From the NCBI RefSeq assembly GCF_012940005.1, contig NZ_SPMX01000021.1, forward strand, positions 1-37,641: 37,641 bases of DNA, in the 5' to 3' direction. Positions 8,363-18,843 of this stretch are shown here, piece by piece. The notes under the pieces are model-generated. The model was not told where the DNA came from, made no database searches, and saw only the letters and a program-made list of their open reading frames with translations. The stretch comes from Candidatus Accumulibacter contiguus. Its GTDB lineage: Bacteria > Pseudomonadota > Gammaproteobacteria > Burkholderiales > Rhodocyclaceae. Made by a program: the position numbers and the translations under genes. Position 1 is the stretch's first letter. The number at the start of each line of letters is the position of its first letter.

Positions 8363-9415
8363 TCACTTCCAGATGTTCAAGGGCGACATCATCCAGGTGC
8401 CGACCACAACCAGCCATATCAGGCACAGCGGGATGAACACTTTCCAGCCCAGACGCATGATCTGGTCGTAGCGATAGCGAGGGAAGGTAGCGCGAACCCA
8501 GAGGAAGACGAACAGAACCGCCGAGATTTTCAGGAATAGCCACAGAATCCCATCCGGCAGGAAGCCCACCGGCGACAGCCAGCCGCCGAGAAACAGGATT
8601 GCGGTCAGCGTTGACACCAGGATCATGTTGGCATATTCGGCAAGGAAGAACACCGCAAAAGCCATTCCCGAATATTCAACGTGGAAGCCAACGATCTCGG
8701 ATTCGCCTTCCGCCAGATCGAATGGCGCACGGTTGGTTTCGGCGACGACCGAGGTCAGATAAACAACAAACATCGGCAGCAGCGGCAACCAGTTCCACGA
8801 CAGGAATCCCAGCCCCCGATCAACGAAGTAGCCCCGCCCCTGGCCGTTCACAATGTCGCCAAGGTTGAGGCTGTTCGAAACCATCAACACCACCACCAGC
8901 GCCAGCCCCATGGCAACTTCGTACGAAATCATCTGGGCTGCGGAGCGCATGCCCCCGAGAAAGGCATATTTCGAATTCGAAGCCCAGCCCGAAAGAATGA
9001 TTCCATAGACGCCGATCGAGGTGATTGACATGATGTAGAGCAGGCTGGCGTTGACGTTCGCCAGGACCAGCGTGTCGTTGAACGGAACCACCGCCCAGGC
9101 GGCCAGCGCCGGCGCAAAGGCGAACATCGGCGCGAGCAGAAAGACGCTCTTGTCCGATCCGGTCGGGATGACCACTTCCTTCAACAACAGCTTCAGGCCG
9201 TCGGCGATCGGCTGAATCAGCCCCCAGGGACCGACACGGTTCGGGCCGATACGCACCTGCATCCAGCCGATGACCTTGCGTTCCCAGAAAGTCAGATAGG
9301 CAACGCAGAGCAGCAATGGCGCGATGATCAGAACGATCTTGAGCAGAACCCAGATCAGCGGAAATACCGACCCGAAAATCCCTTGCAACAATCCCTGCAG
9401 CGCATCGATCATCAT
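8363..9415 (-). CDS. nuoH: NADH-quinone oxidoreductase subunit H
   Basis: NuoH anchors the peripheral arm of complex I and forms much of the quinone-binding chamber. The 350-residue polytopic protein contains the signatures [31 protein letters not shown] and [20 protein letters not shown], the last holding the acidic loop close to the quinone site. The start overlaps the nuoG stop by four bases (ATGA), which favours ATG 9415, though a second ATG follows at once. It is the usual length. Confidence 0.96.
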   Translation of the reverse strand: MMIDALQGLLQGIFGSVFPLIWVLLKIVLIIAPLLLCVAYLTFWERKVIGWMQVRIGPNRVGPWGLIQPIADGLKLLLKEVVIPTGSDKSVFLLAPMFAFAPALAAWAVVPFNDTLVLANVNASLLYIMSITSIGVYGIILSGWASNSKYAFLGGMRSAAQMISYEVAMGLALVVVLMVSNSLNLGDIVNGQGRGYFVDRGLGFLSWNWLPLLPMFVVYLTSVVAETNRAPFDLAEGESEIVGFHVEYSGMAFAVFFLAEYANMILVSTLTAILFLGGWLSPVGFLPDGILWLFLKISAVLFVFLWVRATFPRYRYDQIMRLGWKVFIPLCLIWLVVVGTWMMSPLNIWK

Positions 9416-11739
9416 GCACGCTCCACGTTGATCGCACCGAACATTTCACCCAGCGCTGCCGTCGTCACATGCGCTGCAGAGATGCGAACACAGCCCGCAG
9501 GTACCGTTTCGTCGGCCCTGGCGGTGAGAACAGCCTCGCAGCTCCCCTGGCTGATACGTACCGGAGCCCCGTCGGTGACGACCAGCCTCGCCAGCGTTGC
9601 CGCATTCATGCGCGCCGTCGGAGCCACCGCATCACGCGTCTTCTGGAGTGACGGAGCGCGACGAGCAATCGGGTCGGCAAAATAGATCGGCACATCGGCA
9701 ATGCGCTGCAACTCGCCAGTCGTCTCCGTCAGTGACAGGGAAACGCCGCTGACGCCGTTGTCCAGGCCGGCAACGAATGCGGCTCCTGCGGGAACCATTT
9801 CGTCTCGCACATGCTCACTCGAATTCTGGTCGAAACCGGGTAGTGCCAGCAGATTGCCCAGTACGCGCAGCACTTTCCAGCCGGGGCGCGCATCGCCCAG
9901 GGGGCGAACGACACCGGTGAAACTCTGGATACGGCCTTCGGTGTTTACGAAGGACCCCGAAGTCTCGGTAAAGGGCGTGATCGGCAGCAGGACGTCGGCG
10001 TAGTCCCTTGCCGCGCCGTCGCTGAATGGCGTCAACATCACGACCAGTGCGGCGTCCTTGAGTGCGGCCATGGCCTGTTGCGGGTCGTGACAATCGAGTT
10101 CTGGTTCAAGGCCGAGCAGGATATAGGCCTTGCGGGGTTGAGCGAACATTTCGTAAGCGTTGAGCGCTGTCGGCAAAGCCTTCGCGACATACCCACCAAC
10201 GCTATTGGCGGCCTCTCCGATGAAGCCACAGGTGGCACCTGTCAGCCGTGCGAGTTCGACGGCCAGGGCGTGCAGTTGCGCTGCCTGTGGATGTTGCTCG
10301 GCTGCATTGCCAAGGAAAACCGCCCGCTTCTCGCCTTCGAGCAGGCTCCTGGCGATCGCCTGGCTGGTCGCACCAGGGTCGACCGACTCGAGTCCGGCTG
10401 GCACCAGCTCGCCTTTCAATTGTGCCGCCGCCTTGACAATCATAGCCATTGCCAGCGGCAGTTCAGCGGGAGAAACGGTCAGCTGCGCGTGCAAATTGAT
10501 CAGCGAATCGTCGCCACTGGACGAAAGCAGGCTGACCTTGCCCCATTTCTTGGCCAACTGACGCAAACGCTGAGCGAATAGAGGATGGTCCTTGCGCAGG
10601 AAGCTGCCCACCACCAATGCTGCGTCGAGATCCTTGATTTCGGAGAGCTTGAGACCGAGCCAGGGAATGCCACCAAGCTTGCCATCGGCCGAAAAGTCAC
10701 GACGCCGCGGACGAAAGTCGACGCTGCCCGATCCGAGAGCACGCGTCAGCTTCTGCAGCAGGTAGAGTTCTTCGAGCGTCGCCTGCGGCGAGGCCAGCGC
10801 TGCCAGCGCTGCTGCGCCGCTATTGCCGACGACATCCTTGAGGGCATGCGAAACGTAATCGAGGGCGACATTCCAATCGACTTCGCGCAGCGCCCCATCG
10901 ACACGAATCATCGGCTTGCCGAGCCTGGCCGGAGAATTCAGCGCTTCGTAGGAAAAGCGTTCCTTGTCGGAAATCCAGCACTCATTGACGTCTTCGTTGT
11001 CACGCGGCAGAACGCGCATCACGACGTTGTTCTTGACCTGCACGGTCAGGTTGGCGCCAATGCTGTCGTGCGGACTGATCGACCGGCGCCGCGACAACTC
11101 CCAGCTCCGTGCCGAGTAGCGAAAAGGCCGGGAGGTCAGAGCACCCACCGGGCACAGGTCGATCATGTTTCCGGAAAGTTCCGAATCGACCGAGCGACCA
11201 ACAAAAGTCGTGATCTCCGAGTGCATGTTGCGACTGGCCATGCCGAGTTCCATCACGCCGGCAATTTCCTGCCCGAAGCGAACGCAGCGAGTGCAATGAA
11301 TGCAGCGTGCCATTTCCTGCATCGAGATCAGAGGACCGACATCCTTGTGGAAAACGACCCGTTTGTCTTCCTGAAAACGCGATGCGCCGCCGCCGTAACC
11401 GACCGCCAGGTCCTGGAGTTGGCACTCACCACCCTGGTCGCAGATCGGGCAATCCAGCGGGTGATTGATCAGCAGGAACTCCATCACGCCTTTCTGCGCC
11501 TTGACCGCCAGTTCGGAATGAGTGAACACCTTCATGCCGTTGGTGACCGGTGTCGCGCAGGCAGGCAGGGGCTTCGGCGCCTTCTCTACCTGCACCAGAC
11601 ACATCCGGCAATTGGCAGCGATCGAGAGCTTCTTGTGATAGCAGAAATGCGGGATATAGGCCCCCAACTGCTGTGCAGCATCCATGATGGTACTGCCATC
11701 AGGCACCTGTGCCATCTTGCCGTCGATTTCGATTTCCAT
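9412..11739 (-). CDS. nuoG: NADH-quinone oxidoreductase subunit G
   Basis: NuoG is the largest peripheral subunit (775 residues) and carries Fe-S clusters of the electron path. The N-terminal [2Fe-2S] ferredoxin domain has Cys33, Cys44, Cys47 and Cys61 ([10 protein letters not shown] region). It is followed by the His/Cys cluster segment [18 protein letters not shown] and by [10 protein letters not shown] plus CPVGALTS for [4Fe-4S] clusters. The rest is a molybdopterin-oxidoreductase-like fold with no evident cofactor role. The protein starts 11 bases after nuoF and overlaps nuoH by four bases. Length is ordinary for betaproteobacteria. Confidence 0.96.
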   Translation of the reverse strand: MEIEIDGKMAQVPDGSTIMDAAQQLGAYIPHFCYHKKLSIAANCRMCLVQVEKAPKPLPACATPVTNGMKVFTHSELAVKAQKGVMEFLLINHPLDCPICDQGGECQLQDLAVGYGGGASRFQEDKRVVFHKDVGPLISMQEMARCIHCTRCVRFGQEIAGVMELGMASRNMHSEITTFVGRSVDSELSGNMIDLCPVGALTSRPFRYSARSWELSRRRSISPHDSIGANLTVQVKNNVVMRVLPRDNEDVNECWISDKERFSYEALNSPARLGKPMIRVDGALREVDWNVALDYVSHALKDVVGNSGAAALAALASPQATLEELYLLQKLTRALGSGSVDFRPRRRDFSADGKLGGIPWLGLKLSEIKDLDAALVVGSFLRKDHPLFAQRLRQLAKKWGKVSLLSSSGDDSLINLHAQLTVSPAELPLAMAMIVKAAAQLKGELVPAGLESVDPGATSQAIARSLLEGEKRAVFLGNAAEQHPQAAQLHALAVELARLTGATCGFIGEAANSVGGYVAKALPTALNAYEMFAQPRKAYILLGLEPELDCHDPQQAMAALKDAALVVMLTPFSDGAARDYADVLLPITPFTETSGSFVNTEGRIQSFTGVVRPLGDARPGWKVLRVLGNLLALPGFDQNSSEHVRDEMVPAGAAFVAGLDNGVSGVSLSLTETTGELQRIADVPIYFADPIARRAPSLQKTRDAVAPTARMNAATLARLVVTDGAPVRISQGSCEAVLTARADETVPAGCVRISAAHVTTAALGEMFGAINVERA

Positions 11740-11750
11740 CGTCTCGTACC

Positions 11751-13079
11751 CTAAACCGTTGCCATAAAGAAGCCACTGCCGGCACGCTGCACATCAACGG
11801 GCACGAGGCACTTCTTGTGTTCGATGTGGTACGAGAACTCGTCGCGATAATGTTTGATAAAGCTCTGTACCGGCATCGATGCGGCATCGCCAAGCGCGCA
11901 AATGGTGCGGCCCATGATGTTGGTGGTCACACTCTCGAGCAGTTCGAGATCATCGGGACGACCCTTGCCGCTCTCTATTCGATGCACCACCTTGTAAAGC
12001 CAGCTGGTTCCTTCACGGCATGGCGTGCACTGGCCACAGGATTCCTCGTAGTAGAAGAACGAGAGCCGCTCGAGCGCCTTCACCATGCAGGTCGTCTCGT
12101 CCATGACGATGACCGCGCCCGAGCCCAGCATCGAGCCCGCCTTGCTGATACCATCGTAGTCCATGGTGGCATTCATCATCATCGCCGCGGGAACGACCGG
12201 CGCCGAGGAACCACCCGGAATACAGGCCTTCAATTTCCGACCACCACGCATGCCGCCAGCCATTTCGAGCAGCGTGGCGAACGGTGTCCCAAGGGGAATT
12301 TCGTAGTTCCCTGGCCGGTTTACGTGACCCGAAACCGAGAATAGCTTGGTCCCGCCGTTATTCGGCTTACCGGCTTCGAGATAGGCCTCGCCGCCAAGAT
12401 TCATGATGTAAGGGATCGAGGCAAAGGTTTCGGTATTGTTGATCGTGGTCGGTTTACCATAAAGGCCGAATGAGGCAGGGAAAGGCGGCTTGAAGCGCGG
12501 CTGCCCCTTCTTGCCTTCGATCGATTCGAGCAGCGCAGTTTCTTCGCCGCAGATATAGGCACCGTAACCGTGATGCGCGAAGAGTTCAAAATTGAAACCC
12601 GAGCCCAGTAGGTCGGAGCCGAGAAAGCCAGCGGCTCGAGCTTCATCGAGGGCTTCCTCGAAGCGCTCGTAGAGTTCCCAGACTTCGCCATGGATGTAGT
12701 TGTAACCCCGTGCGGCGCCCATCGCGTAGCCGGCAATGACCATCCCCTCGATTACCGAATGCGGGTTGTAGCGCAGGATGTCGCGATCCTTGAAAGTACC
12801 GGGTTCGCCTTCATCGGAATTGCATACCACGTACTTATCCCCGGGAAAGGAACGTGGCATGAAACTCCATTTGAGGCCGGTCGGAAATCCGGCGCCGCCG
12901 CGACCCCGCAGAACCGACTTCTTGACCTCGTTGATGACCTCGCCCTGGGGCATCTTTTCTTCGAGAACTCGCCGTAGCGCCGAATAACCGCCACGCTTGA
13001 CGTAATCCGCCAGGCGCCAGGCCTTGTCGCCGTCCAGACCGACGCTGAGCATTGGGTTGAGTGCACCGAGAATCGCCAT
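11751..13079 (-). CDS. nuoF: NADH-quinone oxidoreductase subunit F (NADH, FMN, [4Fe-4S])
   Basis: NuoF binds NADH and FMN and starts electron transfer in complex I. In 442 residues it shows the FMN/NADH glycine-rich motif [13 protein letters not shown], the second glycine-rich region [18 protein letters not shown], and the cluster ligands [12 protein letters not shown] plus [11 protein letters not shown] 13079 overlaps the nuoE stop by one base (TAATG) and gives the typical [10 protein letters not shown] start. An upstream in-frame extension of 18 codons would run into nuoE and is rejected. Confidence 0.96.
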   Translation of the reverse strand: MAILGALNPMLSVGLDGDKAWRLADYVKRGGYSALRRVLEEKMPQGEVINEVKKSVLRGRGGAGFPTGLKWSFMPRSFPGDKYVVCNSDEGEPGTFKDRDILRYNPHSVIEGMVIAGYAMGAARGYNYIHGEVWELYERFEEALDEARAAGFLGSDLLGSGFNFELFAHHGYGAYICGEETALLESIEGKKGQPRFKPPFPASFGLYGKPTTINNTETFASIPYIMNLGGEAYLEAGKPNNGGTKLFSVSGHVNRPGNYEIPLGTPFATLLEMAGGMRGGRKLKACIPGGSSAPVVPAAMMMNATMDYDGISKAGSMLGSGAVIVMDETTCMVKALERLSFFYYEESCGQCTPCREGTSWLYKVVHRIESGKGRPDDLELLESVTTNIMGRTICALGDAASMPVQSFIKHYRDEFSYHIEHKKCLVPVDVQRAGSGFFMATV

Positions 13080-13552
13080 TACTTGAGCTCCGCCAGCAGT
13101 TTGTCGATTTGCTCGGGATTCATCCAGCTGCACATGCGACGGTTATTGACGATCATCACCGGCGCGTCGCCACAGGCACCCATGCACTCACTCTCCTTGA
13201 GCGTGATCAGTCCGTCGGGAGTCGTCTCGTTGTAGCCGATTCCCAATTTTTTCTGCAGGTATTCGCCGGCATCGACTCCGCCGGTGAGCATGCATGGCAA
13301 GTTGGTACACACCGACACCTTATACTTGCCAACCGGCTTGAGGTCGTACATGTTGTAGAAGGTCGCCACCTCGTAGGCGGCGATCGGCGGCATGCCAAGG
13401 TAGTTGGCAACAGCCTCGATGGCTTCGCTGGAGAGCCAGCCCAGCTGTTCCTGCGCGATGGCGAGCGCCGCCATGACCGCTGACTGTTTCTGGTCAGCCG
13501 GGTACTTGGCAATTTCGCGATCAATTCTCTTGAGGGATTCTGAAGTCAACAT
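13079..13552 (-). CDS. nuoE: NADH-quinone oxidoreductase subunit E ([2Fe-2S])
   Basis: NuoE is the thioredoxin-fold [2Fe-2S] subunit that pairs with NuoF in the NADH dehydrogenase module. The four ligands are visible as Cys82 and Cys87 (VCTNLPC) and Cys123 and Cys127 ([11 protein letters not shown]) in a protein of 157 residues. It overlaps nuoD by one base and nuoF by one base, so translation of D, E and F is tightly coupled. Confidence 0.96.
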   Translation of the reverse strand: MLTSESLKRIDREIAKYPADQKQSAVMAALAIAQEQLGWLSSEAIEAVANYLGMPPIAAYEVATFYNMYDLKPVGKYKVSVCTNLPCMLTGGVDAGEYLQKKLGIGYNETTPDGLITLKESECMGACGDAPVMIVNNRRMCSWMNPEQIDKLLAELK

Positions 13553-14805
13553 CAGCGGTCAATCTCGCCAAAAACAACGTCCTGGGAACCAATGATCGTC
13601 ACCACGTCGGCCAGCATATGGCCGCGCACCATCTCATCCATTGCCGACAGGTGCACATAACCCGGAGGACGGATCTTCAAGCGATAGGGCTTGTTGGCAC
13701 CGTCGGAAATCACGTAGATGCCGAACTCTCCCTTGGGGTGCTCGACCGCTGAATAGACTTCACCCTCCGGCACATGCATGCCTTCGGTACAGAGCTTGAA
13801 GTGGTGGATCAATTCTTCCATATTGGACTTCATCGCTTCGCGATCCGGCGGCGCAACCTTGTGATTGTCGGACATCACCGGACCCGGGTTCTGCCGTAAC
13901 CAGTCGATACACTGTTTGACGATGCGGTTGGACTGGCGCATTTCTTCCATGCGGACCAGATAGCGATCGTAGGAATCACCGGTGACGCCTACCGGGATGT
14001 CGAAATCCATCCGGTCATAGACTTCGTAGGGCTGTTTCTTGCGCAGATCCCAGGCAATACCGGACCCACGCAACATCGGCCCGGTAAAGCCGCGCTGCAG
14101 CGCCCGCTCCGGTGAAACGATGCCGACATTCACCAGACGCTGTTTCCAGATGCGGTTATCCGTGAGCAGCGTTTCGTACTCGTCGAGCAACTTCGGAAAG
14201 CGACTCACGAAATCGTCGAGAAAGTCCAGCAGGGAGCCGCTGCGCACCTCGTTGAAGGGCTTGATCTGGGCGGCGCTCTTCCACTTCGACTCCTGATACT
14301 GTGCCATGCGATCAGGCAGGTCGCGGTAAACACCGCCCGGCCGATAGTAGGCGGCATGCATGCGTGCGCCCGAAACCGCCTCGTAGGCATCAATCAGGTC
14401 TTCACGCTCCCGGAAGGCATAAAGCACCATGGTCATTGCACCGACGTCGAGGCCGTGACAGCCGACCCAGAGCAGATGATTGAGGATACGGGTGATCTCG
14501 TCGAACATTACCCGGATGTATTGGGCACGGATCGGCACCTCGACATTCAACAGCCTTTCGATCGCCATGCAGTAGGCATGCTCGTTACACATCATCGACA
14601 TGTAGTCGAGGCGATCCATGTAGGGCACCGACTGGATCCAGGTCTTGTTCTCGGCAAGCTTTTCGGTAGCGCGGTGGAGCAAGCCAATATGCGGATCGGC
14701 ACGCATCACCACTTCACCGTCCAACTCAAGCACCATCCGCAGAACACCGTGCGCCGCCGGATGCTGCGGCCCGAAATTCAGGGTAAAGTTGCGCAGTTCA
14801 GGCAT
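13552..14805 (-). CDS. nuoD: NADH-quinone oxidoreductase subunit D
   Basis: NuoD is the 49-kDa-type subunit, related to NiFe hydrogenase large subunits, that forms the quinone reaction chamber with NuoB. The 417-residue protein has [11 protein letters not shown] at residues 13-23, the hairpin region that contacts quinone, and [13 protein letters not shown]. It ends with the conserved [21 protein letters not shown]-like tail. nuoC and nuoD are separate genes here, overlapping by eight bases, unlike the fused nuoCD of E. coli. Confidence 0.96.
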   Translation of the reverse strand: MPELRNFTLNFGPQHPAAHGVLRMVLELDGEVVMRADPHIGLLHRATEKLAENKTWIQSVPYMDRLDYMSMMCNEHAYCMAIERLLNVEVPIRAQYIRVMFDEITRILNHLLWVGCHGLDVGAMTMVLYAFREREDLIDAYEAVSGARMHAAYYRPGGVYRDLPDRMAQYQESKWKSAAQIKPFNEVRSGSLLDFLDDFVSRFPKLLDEYETLLTDNRIWKQRLVNVGIVSPERALQRGFTGPMLRGSGIAWDLRKKQPYEVYDRMDFDIPVGVTGDSYDRYLVRMEEMRQSNRIVKQCIDWLRQNPGPVMSDNHKVAPPDREAMKSNMEELIHHFKLCTEGMHVPEGEVYSAVEHPKGEFGIYVISDGANKPYRLKIRPPGYVHLSAMDEMVRGHMLADVVTIIGSQDVVFGEIDR

Positions 14806-15403
14806 TGTCGACGTTCCCGTAGGTCGCTTCGCGAACGATCCGCGGCGTGATCTCGCGCGGCTCGATGGTCACCGGCTGATAGATGACCCGCTGCTGCTCC
14901 GGGTCGTAGCGCATTTCGACATAGCCTGAAATCGGGAAATCCTTGCGGAACGGATGTCCGATAAAGCCATAGTCGGTGAGGATGCGGCGCAAATCTTCGT
15001 GCCCTGGGAAAACAATTCCAAACAGGTCGAAAGCCTCGCGCTCAAACCAGTTGACACTGTTCCAGACCGAGGTAACCGAAGGCAGAGAGGGGAAATCGTC
15101 ATCGGGCGCAAAGCAGCGAACGCGCAGCCGCCAGTTCCTGCTGATCGACAAGAGCTGACTGACCGCAGCGAAACGCCGCCCCTCTCGCTGCACGTTGCCA
15201 TAGACCGAATAGTCGACGCCACAGAGGTCGATCAATTCTTCGAAACACAGTTCCGGCTCGTCGTGAAGAGTCTGCATCACCACCAGGTAGTCGGCGGCAT
15301 CGACCTCGATGGTCACTTCACCGAGCGCCACCTTCAGGGATTTGACTCGATCACCGAGATGTTTCTGCAAATTCTGGCTAAGCGCTTCCAGCGTGGCGGA
15401 CAT
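14798..15403 (-). CDS. nuoC: NADH-quinone oxidoreductase subunit C
   Basis: NuoC is the 30-kDa-type structural subunit of the peripheral arm. The 201-residue protein has the family signature [21 protein letters not shown] and then [16 protein letters not shown]. It lies 23 bases after nuoB and overlaps nuoD by eight bases. Nothing is unusual. Confidence 0.95.
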   Translation of the reverse strand: MSATLEALSQNLQKHLGDRVKSLKVALGEVTIEVDAADYLVVMQTLHDEPELCFEELIDLCGVDYSVYGNVQREGRRFAAVSQLLSISRNWRLRVRCFAPDDDFPSLPSVTSVWNSVNWFEREAFDLFGIVFPGHEDLRRILTDYGFIGHPFRKDFPISGYVEMRYDPEQQRVIYQPVTIEPREITPRIVREATYGNVDNA

Positions 15404-15426
15404 GGCTCACTCTCGGTTGGTTGTTT

Positions 15427-15903
15427 TCAGCGGGCGATGGTACTGGTCCGACGAATCTTGTTCTGTAACTGAATCAGGCCGTAGATCAACGCCTCGGCAG
15501 TCGGAGGGCAACCCGGAACGTAGATGTCGACAGGAACGATCCGATCGCAACCGCGTACCACGGAGTACGCGTAATGATAGTAACCGCCACCATTGGCGCA
15601 GGAACCCATCGAAACCACCCAGCGCGGCTCGGCCATCTGATCGTAAACTTTGCGCATCGCTGGCGCCATTTTGTTGGTCAGAGTCCCGGCAACGACCATC
15701 ACATCGGACTGCCGAGGGCTGGGGCGAAAAACGATTCCAAAACGGTCCAGATCATAGCGCGAGCAACCGGCATGAATCATCTCGATGGCGCAGCAGGCGA
15801 GCCCGAAGCTCATCGGCCAAATCGAACCGGTTCGAACGTAATTGATCAGCTTGTCGGCCGTGGTGGTGACGAAGCCTTCCTGAAGAATGCCTTCAATGCC
15901 CAT
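15427..15903 (-). CDS. nuoB: NADH-quinone oxidoreductase subunit B (cluster N2)
   Basis: NuoB carries cluster N2, the last Fe-S cluster before quinone. The tandem cysteines are in [11 protein letters not shown] (about residues 37-38), with the remaining ligands in GSCANGGG and [11 protein letters not shown]. The protein has 158 residues from ATG 15903, which has GGGAG six bases upstream. A GTG one codon earlier (15906) is possible. The nuoA stop is three bases before the ATG. Confidence 0.96.
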   Translation of the reverse strand: MGIEGILQEGFVTTTADKLINYVRTGSIWPMSFGLACCAIEMIHAGCSRYDLDRFGIVFRPSPRQSDVMVVAGTLTNKMAPAMRKVYDQMAEPRWVVSMGSCANGGGYYHYAYSVVRGCDRIVPVDIYVPGCPPTAEALIYGLIQLQNKIRRTSTIAR

Positions 15904-15906
15904 CAC

Positions 15907-16281
15907 TCACTCCCAATCCAGCGCGCCTTTGGCCCAGGCGTAGATGTAACCCACGACGAGGATGGCGATGAAGACCAGCATCTCGATGAAACCGAACCAC
16001 CGGACCGAATCGGTCTGCGTGATTTCCTTGAAGATCGTCGCCCAGGGCAACAGAAAGGCCACTTCAAGGTCGAAAAGGATGAAGATGATGGCGATCAGGT
16101 AATAACGCACGTCGAACTTCATGCGTGCATCTTCGAAAGCCTCGAAGCCACACTCGTAAGGAGAGAGCTTTTCGCTGTCCGGGCGATGCGGCGCGACCAC
16201 CAGGCCAGTCACGACGGGCGCAATACCAAAGGCAATGCCAATCAGTATGAAGACAAATACCGGGAAATAGCTTTCCAGCAT
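15907..16281 (-). CDS. nuoA: NADH-quinone oxidoreductase subunit A
   Basis: NuoA is a three-helix membrane subunit of complex I. The 124-residue sequence includes the family core [22 protein letters not shown]-like loop (positions about 42-63), whose Cys sits by the quinone channel, and helix 2 [23 protein letters not shown] 16281 has GGGGCGG upstream and gives [15 protein letters not shown] four codons earlier is less likely. It is the first gene of the nuo operon, 58 bases after the tRNA gene. Confidence 0.95.
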   Translation of the reverse strand: MLESYFPVFVFILIGIAFGIAPVVTGLVVAPHRPDSEKLSPYECGFEAFEDARMKFDVRYYLIAIIFILFDLEVAFLLPWATIFKEITQTDSVRWFGFIEMLVFIAILVVGYIYAWAKGALDWE

Positions 16282-16338
16282 GATCCGCCCCACAAGTGCT
16301 CATTTCAGACTTCAGCCACCCGACCGGATGGCTTCTCC

Positions 16339-16423
16339 TGGTGCCGACGATGAGACTCGAACTCATACGACCTAAGTCACTACCCCCTCAAGATAGCGTG
16401 TATACCAATTTCACCACGTCGGC
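16339..16423 (-). tRNA. tRNA-Leu (anticodon GAG)
   Basis: The minus strand folds as a class II tRNA of 85 bases with encoded CCA. The acceptor GCCGACG pairs with CGTCGGC. The anticodon stem CTATC/GGTAG encloses the loop TTGAGGG with GAG at positions 34-36, which reads CUU and CUC. A long variable arm follows, then the T arm ATGAG-TTCGAGT-CTCAT. It lies between secG and nuoA and is probably excised from a common transcript with them. Confidence 0.95.
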
Positions 16424-16490
16424 ACTACCACGGACAGCGGACGAGTCAACCGAGGAATCCTGCATCTCTCGCCGCCACCTTGAAACCAGA

Positions 16491-16864
16491 TTACTTGGGA
16501 ATATCCTTGGCCTTCGAATCGGGACCCGCCAGACCTGTTCCCTGCTCAACGCCACTCGCAGGCGGCGCTGAAACAGGCCTGGAGTTTACCGCATCCTGCA
16601 TCACACTGCCAGTCGTTTTTTGGTTTGCTCGATGCCAGATAGGCAAGCGACATGCTGGTCAAAAAAAAACACCGTCGCCAGAACGGCAGTAGCGCGACTC
16701 AGGAAGTTGGCGGAACCGGTGGCGCCGAACAGGCTTCCGGAAGCACCGCTACCAAAAGCAGCGCCCATGTCGGCGCCTTTTCCGTGCTGAACCAGAACCA
16801 GGCCGATCACGCCGATCGCCGCCAGAATGTGCACCGCCAGCACCACAGAAAAAAGATAGTCCAT
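16491..16864 (-). CDS. secG: SecG preprotein translocase subunit, interrupted by two apparent frameshifts
   Basis: SecG is a two-helix subunit of the SecYEG protein-export channel. From ATG 16864 (AGGTGAT ribosome site) the frame matches SecG through GSASGSLFGATGSANFLSR-like residues to LATVFF. It then reads into nonsense after nine T residues (A9 at 16661-16669 on the plus strand). Removing one T gives FLTSMSLAYLASSKPK, the normal second helix. A second run of six A residues (T6 at 16616-16621) must also lose one base to reach TTGSVMQDAVNSRPV and a Pro/Ala-rich tail ending at TAA 16491. The repaired protein has about 123 residues, a usual length. As read, the frame stops at 16601 after 87 residues. 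Assembly error is the likeliest cause. Confidence 0.85.
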
Positions 16865-16928
16865 ATCACCTCTTGTTCGACCCAGCGCCGGACAGTCGCA
16901 GGCTGGAGCACGCCGAAAAAACCTGTGG

Positions 16929-16958
16929 AGTATAGCCAGTTTGAACCGTTCTGGTCAA
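16929..16958 (-). promoter_or_regulatory. sigma70-like promoter for secG-tRNA-nuo
   Basis: On the minus strand TTGACC (16953-16958) and TATACT (16929-16934) are separated by 18 bases and lie 65 bases before the secG start. Five of six bases match each consensus hexamer. It is the best promoter upstream of secG and may drive the tRNA and nuo genes too. Confidence 0.7.
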
Positions 16959-16964
16959 TTGCCC

Positions 16965-18740
16965 CGGAAGGAATGAAGGAATGGTAGAACGAAGCGAGGA
17001 GGAGCGCTATCAAGAGCAGATGGCGCGCCACCACTACCTTGGTGCGCTGGCGAAGATTGGTGAAACGGTGTGGTACGTGGCGACGTGGCGTGAACAGTGG
17101 GTGGCGCAACTGAGTATTTCAGCGGCTGCCCTGAAATGTGGTGTACGTGACCGGTGGATCGGCTGGGACTTTCGCTCGCAGTATGGGCGGCTCAAGCTGA
17201 TCGCCAACAATAGTCGCTTTTTGATTCTTCCCGAGTGGCATTGGCCAAATGTCGGCTCACGAGTGCTCTCGCTGACTGAACGCCGGGTCGTCGCGGACTG
17301 GCAGGCACGCTTTGGTCATCCGTTGCTGTTGCTGGAGACCTTTGTCGATCCCAGGCAGTTTCATGGGGGCGTTTATCGTGCGGCCAACTGGATTGAACTG
17401 GGGCTGACGCAAGGGTATCGACGGACCCGGGAAGGTTACAGCGCCGAAGCCGAGGCCCCCAAACGCGTCTTTGTTCGTCCCCTATGCCGCACGCCCCAAG
17501 TGCAATTGACCCACCCTGACCGGGCACACCTTCAACTCACAGGAGCCGCCAAGATCATGCTCAACGCCGACCAGATGCGCCAGTTGCCGCAGTGTTTTAC
17601 GAGGATTCCCGATCCCCGCCGTGCGCAAGGACGCCGCCATCGCCTGCCCGTGGTGCTGGGCATTGCGGCCGGTGCGACGCTGTGCGGCATGCGCGGCTAC
17701 AAGGCCATCTCGAACTGGGCCGATGCCTTGGGACAGAAAGCGCGCGAACGATTTGGCTGTCGGCGCGAGAAGGGACAGTACCTGGTCCCCAGCGAGTCCG
17801 TCATTCGCGACTGCCTGGTTCGTATTGAACCGGATGCGATGGATGGCGCACTCAACACCTGGAACCAGGCCTGGGGGACGCAAGACGAGGCGCTGGCGCT
17901 GGACGGAAAGACGATGAAAAAGGCCATCGACGAGACAGGAGAGCAGGCGCACATCCTGAGCGTGGTCGGGCATGACTCGAAGACCTGTTACGCCCAAAAA
18001 AAAGTCGGCACCTTACCGGTAGCAGGAAGTGACGAGCAAAAGCGGACCAACGAAATCGGCATGGCGATCCCCTTGCTCAAAACCTGCGACCTGGCCGGCA
18101 AGGACATCACGGCGGATGCTCTGCTGACCCAACGCGCGCTGGCTACCTATCTGGTCGAGCAGCAGGCGCACTACCATTTCACCGGAAAAGGTAACCAGCC
18201 CACGCTGGAACGTGATATCGCTTTGCTGTTTGAGAAGCGCCAAAAACCAGACTTCGTCGAGATCACACCTCCCGATCACGGTCGCATAGAGACGCGGAGC
18301 ATTTGGTGCAGCACCGCACTCAATGCCTACATCCCCTTCCCCCACGTCGCTCAGGTCTTTCTGATCGAGCGGGAAATCATCGAGAAAAAAACCGGTCAGT
18401 ACGCGCGTGAGATCGCACTGGGGATTACCAGTCGCACGCCGCAAGAAGCCTCTCCGCAACGCGTACTGGCCACCAACCGAGGGCACTGGAGTGTCGAGAG
18501 CGTTCACTACATCATCGACTGAAACTACGACGAGGACCGTTCCCGAATCCGGACCGGCTTCGGCCCGGAAAACGTCACTCGCCTCCGACGCTTCGCCGTC
18601 GGCATCCTCAAGTCCTTCCAGAAACCTTCGCAATCCATTGCCGAAATGATGCGTTTGCTTTCCTTCCGGACCCGCCTCGTCTTCGACTCCTTGCGTATGA
18701 CGAAAAACTCACTCACCGGATCGAGAGCTTCTTGAGAACA
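16965..18740 (+). mobile_element. ISAs1-type element remnant with DUF4338 domain
   Basis: The element occupies the space between the secG promoter and the rplM promoter. Its one long gene is a DUF4338/ISAs1 fusion with an internal stop. Terminal repeats could not be recognised, and the winged-helix segment that normally precedes the DUF4338 core in such proteins is missing, so the left end may be truncated. The limits given are those of the gene plus a few bases. Confidence 0.6.
16981..18735 (+). pseudogene. ISAs1-family transposase with N-terminal DUF4338, internal TGA stop
   Basis: Residues 1 to about 185 resemble DUF4338 (RWIGWDFRSQYGRL, NNSRFLILP, LLLLETFVDPRQFHG). From about residue 190 an ISAs1-family DDE transposase follows (FTRIPDPRRAQGRRH, LALDGKTMKKAID, LLTQRALATYLVEQQAHY, RGHWSVESVHYIID). 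At 18520-18522 a TGA replaces the Trp codon of the conserved IDWNYDEDRSRIRTG motif. The same frame then continues with clear homology (NYDEDRSRIRTGFGPEN) to TGA 18733. A single G-to-A change explains it. The catalytic Glu region lies beside the stop, so the product is probably inactive. The start has AAGGA upstream. An A8 run at about 18 kb stays in frame. Confidence 0.85.
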
Positions 18741-18770
18741 AATTTACCGTGGGAATGGGCGAAACAGCAA

Positions 18771-18800
18771 TTGACACCAGTCGCTGACTTGCAATACCAT
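18771..18800 (+). promoter_or_regulatory. Promoter of rplM-rpsI
   Basis: A perfect -35 hexamer TTGACA (18771-18776) and TACCAT (18795-18800) are 18 bases apart and 43 bases before the rplM start. It lies just beyond the ISAs1-type element, so the element did not destroy it. Confidence 0.65.
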
Positions 18801-18843
18801 GTCGGGCTTTCCGTTATCAGGCAAAAAAAGGACGGCGTTCTTG

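Noticed and set aside
18520-18522. TGA in the transposase as a recoded Trp or selenocysteine codon
   Set aside because: TGA is used as a normal stop throughout the window (for example argC, nuoD, nuoG), and the site lies in a mobile element. A point mutation is simpler.
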